Shown piece after piece: positions 61,016-64,000 of a DNA stretch of 64,000 bases. A program made the translations under genes and the position numbers. Below the pieces are notes generated by a model, which was not told where the DNA came from, ran no database searches, and worked only from the letters and a program-made list of their open reading frames with translations. The first letter of the stretch is position 1. Each line of letters opens with the position of its first letter. The DNA is from JADLBR01 sp964651705 (GTDB lineage: Bacteria; Verrucomicrobiota; Verrucomicrobiia; JADLBR01), in NCBI GenBank assembly GCA_964651705.1, contig CAZYWZ010000010.1, forward strand, positions 1-64,000. The letters are read 5' to 3'.

Positions 61016-61855
61016 ATGTTTCCGAAGGCGCTGCGCGTTGTCCTTGTCGCCAGCATCGCGCTGGCTTCACTCTTGGCGATCGCGTCTCACACAACCGAGC
61101 CACCCCTGCCCCATGGGGTGGTGAAACAGACCTCCCGCGTCGTCCTGACGGGCCGCGCCGTCGCGGTCGACATCTACGCGCAGACAGGGGCAACAAACGC
61201 GCCAGTCGTGATCGTCGCGCACGGTTTCTCGCGCGGCCGGCGTCACATGGCCGGCTGGGGCGGCATGCTGGCCGCCAGCGGCTTCATCGCGGCGATACCC
61301 GATCAGCCGACGTGGGCCGACGCCCCGCGCAACGCCCGCGCCCTTGCCGAATTGTTGAATAAAGTGCGCTCTGGGGAACTCGCGCAATCGGCCACGAGCG
61401 GACGCCGCTCGGCCATGGTGGGCTTCTCGCTGGGCGGCCTCAGCACGCTGATGGCCGCCTCACAGGCGAAGGCCGACGCGTGGGTGGGACTCGATCCCGT
61501 GGACATGGGCGGACTGGGGCGCCGGGCGGCCACCGGGAATCGCATCCCCTCCGCCGTCCTGCTCGCCGAACCCGCCCCGTGGAACCACTACGGCACCGCC
61601 CAGCGGATCATCAGATCGCTCCCCAACCCGCCGTTCTCGCTCCGCGTCCGGGGCGCCACGCACTGCGACGTCGAATGGCCAAGCGACTGGCTCGGGCGCA
61701 TCGCCTGCGGCCCAACCGAGACGACACGTCGCGACGCCTTCGCGCGGTACACCCTCGCGTTCCTCCGCGCCACGTTGATGGAGGATGCAACCGCGGCGGC
61801 GATCCTGCGCGCCGCCGCCGCCGATCCCGCGATTGCCGACGACAAGAGACCTTGA
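61016..61855 (+). CDS. Exported alpha/beta-hydrolase
   Basis: 279 residues. The ATG at 61016 starts a signal/anchor segment (LRVVLVASIALASLLAIAS). Alpha/beta-hydrolase words: VVIVAHGFSRGRRHMAGW (oxyanion region), AMVGFSLGGLSTLMAAS with the nucleophile Ser in GFSLGG, GLDPVDMG, and RGATHCDVEWPSDWLG with the likely catalytic His. Esterase/lipase or dienelactone-hydrolase-like activity is expected on an extracytoplasmic substrate; carbohydrate acetyl esters are possible given the neighbours. The gene is probably in an operon with the DUF1080 gene. Confidence 0.88.
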   Translation: MFPKALRVVLVASIALASLLAIASHTTEPPLPHGVVKQTSRVVLTGRAVAVDIYAQTGATNAPVVIVAHGFSRGRRHMAGWGGMLAASGFIAAIPDQPTWADAPRNARALAELLNKVRSGELAQSATSGRRSAMVGFSLGGLSTLMAASQAKADAWVGLDPVDMGGLGRRAATGNRIPSAVLLAEPAPWNHYGTAQRIIRSLPNPPFSLRVRGATHCDVEWPSDWLGRIACGPTETTRRDAFARYTLAFLRATLMEDATAAAILRAAAADPAIADDKRP

Positions 61856-61897
61856 ATGCCCGAGCCCATGCGCCCGCGCTCATCGTCATAAGTTCTC

Positions 61898-61934
61898 GGC
61901 CGCCAGGCCCCGGCCCCGGCGACACATTTTTTTG
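61898..61934 (+). terminator. Weak candidate terminator
   Basis: A GC-rich, partly self-complementary stretch (GGCCGCC..GGCCCCGGCC) is followed by seven T at 61927-61933, after the hydrolase gene and ahead of the PEP-CTERM gene. The stem is short and imperfect. Confidence 0.35.
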
Positions 61935-61965
61935 AAGACCTCTTGAATCTGGCCCAGAGGACAGC

Positions 61966-62955
61966 ATGATATTGATCATGCTCCGCCGAAGAACCTCCTT
62001 GGCCGCGACGGCGCTATTGGCCGCCGCCTCGGTCGCCCGCGCCGACACCATCGGCTGGTGGCGAATGGACGACGCGGGCGCGTCGGCCGGCGCCACGATC
62101 GGCACCACCGCCAGCGAGGTCAACTCGCCCACGCTGGACGCCACCGGCAGCAGCAATGCCCGATATGGCTCCGATGTCCCCAACGCCTTCATTTTCGATC
62201 CCCTGACGGGCACCTACCACGCGAACAACTTCTCCCTGGACGCGAGCACCAACAACGCCCGTGTTCAGATATCAAACAATGCGCTTCTGGATCCAGTGAC
62301 CCCCGACGCCTCTTTCACCATCGAGATGTTCATCAAACTCGGAGGGGAACCGGGGAGCTATGACACCTTCCTCAACCGCGTGCAAAACGGGCCGATCGAT
62401 CCCGACACATCTTCCAGCAGCGACCGCCGCGGCTGGCAGATCGATTTCGATCACGGCACGGGGACAAACTCCTACGGGCGAGTCCGCAGCCGCTGGGACA
62501 CGCCGGGGACTCCTCCGCTGGATTTCAATCGCGTGGTCAGCGGACGGCAGCTCTTCGTTGATACTGACGCCGGCACCGGAAACCCCGCGGATTACGTCAA
62601 CGCCGATCCGTTTCTCGAGGGTGATGGAACCAACGACCTGTCGAGCCTGCTATGGCACCACGTCGCACTGACATTTAACGCATCCAATCAGGTGCTCACG
62701 ATCTGGACCGACTACAACCAAGGAAGTTCCCAAACGCTCGTGGACACCTACCAGCATCCGGCCGCGAGCCTAGTCTTCGGAAAATTCGCAAACGCCGGCT
62801 ACGGTCTTTTCATCGACGAGGTCCGCTACTCCTCCGGCGTGCTCTCCTCCGACCAGTTTCTCGTGGCCACCGCGATCCCGGAACCGACGAGCCTTGGCCT
62901 CATCGTCGTCGGCCTCGCCGCCCTCGGTCTCCTGCGGTTTCGGCGGGGCTCCTGA
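61966..62955 (+). CDS. LamG-domain PEP-CTERM surface protein
   Basis: 329 residues. The ATG at 61966 has AGAGGA upstream. Signal peptide RRRTSLAATALLAAASVARA. Mature part: LamG-like jelly roll (TIGWWRMDDAG, PDASFTIEMFIKLG, LLWHHVALTFNASNQVLTIW, FIDEVRYSSGVLSSDQFL). The C-terminus is a full PEP-CTERM sorting signal: AIPEPTSLGLIVVGLAALGL, then an Arg-rich tail LLRFRRGS. Such proteins are cut and anchored by an exosortase, linked with extracellular polysaccharide-bearing cells; no exosortase is in this window. The LamG module may bind a glycan. Confidence 0.93.
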   Translation: MILIMLRRRTSLAATALLAAASVARADTIGWWRMDDAGASAGATIGTTASEVNSPTLDATGSSNARYGSDVPNAFIFDPLTGTYHANNFSLDASTNNARVQISNNALLDPVTPDASFTIEMFIKLGGEPGSYDTFLNRVQNGPIDPDTSSSSDRRGWQIDFDHGTGTNSYGRVRSRWDTPGTPPLDFNRVVSGRQLFVDTDAGTGNPADYVNADPFLEGDGTNDLSSLLWHHVALTFNASNQVLTIWTDYNQGSSQTLVDTYQHPAASLVFGKFANAGYGLFIDEVRYSSGVLSSDQFLVATAIPEPTSLGLIVVGLAALGLLRFRRGS

Positions 62956-62964
62956 CGGTCGCCC

Positions 62965-63492
62965 TCAGACCCTCGGCATATCGAGGGCCACGGCGATCCC
63001 GTGGATGACGGCCGCGATGCGGACGGCGTCGTGAACGTTATCATGGGTCATGCCGGCCGCGAGCACCGCCTTCTCATGCGCCTTGAGGCAGAGCTGGCAT
63101 CCGGCAAGGGCCGCGCATGCCAGCGAGAATAGCTCGAAATTCGCGGCGCTGGTGGCGGGCTGCTTCATGCGCATCATGCGGAGGTTCGCCGGACGCCCGT
63201 TGTACTGCTCGCTCTCCATGAGGTGGCGGAAGCGGTAATACATCGTATTCATTCCCATCAGGGCGGCGGCCGCCCGCGCGTCCGCCAAGATCCCTTCCCC
63301 GGCCCGCGCCGAAGCGTCGCCGGCGATGGCCGCGGCCAACTCGCGCTGCCGCGTGAAGAGCGCGGCGGCCAGGGCCGTCCCCCAGGTCAGATCTTCCGGC
63401 AACGATTCCCCGCCGAGGATCTTCTGCGCGTTGAGTCGCAGGTCCTTTGCCTCGTCGGGGAGCCCGTCCAACAGCCCCGCCAGCTTTTCCAT
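62965..63492 (-). CDS. ahpD: AhpD-type carboxymuconolactone-decarboxylase-fold peroxidase
   Basis: 175 residues. Catalytic motif Cys132-x2-Cys135-x3-His139 (GCQLCLKAHEKAV), Glu in MESEQYNGRP and the closing DAVRIAAVIHGIA. In AhpC/AhpD systems this protein reduces AhpC using lipoamide or another carrier in place of AhpF. The gene follows the AhpC gene by ten bases. It converges on the PEP-CTERM gene, with only nine bases between stops. Confidence 0.9.
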   Translation of the reverse strand: MEKLAGLLDGLPDEAKDLRLNAQKILGGESLPEDLTWGTALAAALFTRQRELAAAIAGDASARAGEGILADARAAAALMGMNTMYYRFRHLMESEQYNGRPANLRMMRMKQPATSAANFELFSLACAALAGCQLCLKAHEKAVLAAGMTHDNVHDAVRIAAVIHGIAVALDMPRV

Positions 63493-63502
63493 CGGAGGCC
63501 CC

Positions 63503-64000
63503 TCAGACCTTGATGGTGGCGTCGCCCTTCTGCCAGTTGCAGGGGCAGAGTTCGTCGGACTGCACCGCGTCGAGGACCCTCAGGACCTCCTTGACGCTGC
63601 GGCCGACGTTGAGGTTGTTCGCGCAGGCCCACTGCACCACGTCATGCGGGTCCACGATGAACGTCGCCCGCAGGCACACGCCCTCCGAGGGGTCAAGGAT
63701 GCCCAGGTCGCGGGCCAGTTTCTGCGCCGCGATCAGCGGGATCTGGATTTTCTTGAGGTCCGCGTGGTCCCTGCGCCACGCCAGGTGGCAGAATTCGTTA
63801 TCCGCGCTCCCGCCGATGACCACCGCGTCGCGGTCCCCGAACTCCTTGCCCGCCTTGTCGAACTCCACGATCTCCGTCGGGCACACGAAGGTGAAATCCT
63901 TCGGGTAGAAGAAGAAGACCTTCCACTTTCCCGAGAATGAGTCGTTCGTGAACTCCTTGATATCGTCATTGGTAGCGCCGCACGCGGCCTTCACCTTGAA
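63503..64000 (-). CDS. ahpC: Peroxiredoxin AhpC (5' end outside the window)
   Basis: 166 codons visible; the frame stays open to the window edge (FKVKAACGATND), and comparison with the family says the start lies roughly ten codons beyond. The peroxidatic Cys is in DFTFVCPTEIVEFDK and the resolving Cys in DELCPCNWQKGD, so it is a typical 2-Cys peroxiredoxin of the AhpC/Prx1 group. It reduces hydrogen peroxide, organic peroxides and peroxynitrite in the cytosol and would be re-reduced by the AhpD-like product of the next gene. For an organism carrying oxygen-sensitive Fe-S enzymes, such a pair is useful peroxide defence. Confidence 0.95.
   Translation of the reverse strand, partial: FKVKAACGATNDDIKEFTNDSFSGKWKVFFFYPKDFTFVCPTEIVEFDKAGKEFGDRDAVVIGGSADNEFCHLAWRRDHADLKKIQIPLIAAQKLARDLGILDPSEGVCLRATFIVDPHDVVQWACANNLNVGRSVKEVLRVLDAVQSDELCPCNWQKGDATIKV

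Noticed and set aside
1..64000. tRNA, rRNA, riboswitch or prophage features
   Set aside because: No cloverleaf, conserved rRNA stretch, riboswitch core or phage gene was recognised on either strand.

Overview
This 64 kb window is GC-rich bacterial chromosome, coding densely on both strands. The gene set suggests a heterotroph of the Planctomycetes-Verrucomicrobia-Lentisphaerae-Kiritimatiellae (PVC) group. Supporting it are three secreted Cys-type sulfatases, many secreted glycoside hydrolases, Gfo/Idh/MocA and 3-keto-disaccharide hydrolase-type proteins, large secreted FAD oxidoreductases, a PEP-CTERM anchored protein and many short palindromic intergenic repeats. No rRNA, tRNA, CRISPR array, phage or complete transposon was seen. 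The phylum is an inference.

Layout. (1) 0.17-8.6 kb: a secreted FAD oxidoreductase fused to a beta-propeller, with a helical secreted partner; a halogenase-like flavoprotein divergent from a PQQ-type propeller protein; and a TAT-exported Gfo/Idh/MocA oxidoreductase. (2) 9.0-17.2 kb: an acyl-CoA cluster: benzoate-CoA-ligase-like enzyme, KAS III, metallo-beta-lactamase-fold hydrolase, BadF/HgdC-type ATP-dependent activase, one HgdB/BcrC-type Fe-S dehydratase or reductase subunit, and a FadB-like hydratase/dehydrogenase. A decayed nucleotidyltransferase locus lies inside it. (3) 17.3-18.0 kb: a Phd/VapC toxin-antitoxin pair. (4) 18.1-22.5 kb: a LamG-linked agarase-like enzyme and another secreted FAD oxidoreductase. 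(5) 22.8-28.6 kb: tandem-ACT protein with a PaaK-type ligase, a radical SAM protein, and GlcF/GlcD-type oxidoreductase subunits. (6) 28.7-29.9 kb: a putative secreted glycosidase.

(7) 30.4-53.4 kb: a 13-gene, mostly close-packed minus-strand glycan-utilisation locus read from about 52.6 kb down to 30.4 kb: sugar kinase, cupin PGI, cupin, GH127-like enzyme, ManA-like protein, sugar porter, GH38-like mannosidase, two GH2 enzymes, three sulfatases and an alpha/alpha-barrel protein. A divergent DeoR-type regulator sits at its head. Secreted enzymes would desulfate and trim a mannose/arabinose/galactose-type glycan outside the cytoplasm; the porter, kinase and isomerases would feed the sugar into central metabolism. 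(8) 53.5-59.1 kb: an unrecognised 1,059-residue secreted protein divergent from an osmoprotectant-type ABC transporter with a fused permease/binding protein. (9) 59.3-64 kb: a methyltransferase, a 3-keto-disaccharide hydrolase-like protein, an alpha/beta hydrolase, the PEP-CTERM protein and an AhpD/AhpC peroxide-defence pair cut by the window edge.

The intergenic spaces carry a family of hairpins with a conserved GTAG foot (REP-like, often in inverted pairs). One 145-bp composite occurs twice, 52 kb apart and in opposite orientation. Several gene stop codons lie inside these repeats. The acyl-CoA cluster with a single activase and a single reductase subunit, and this repeat family, are the two things most worth following up.
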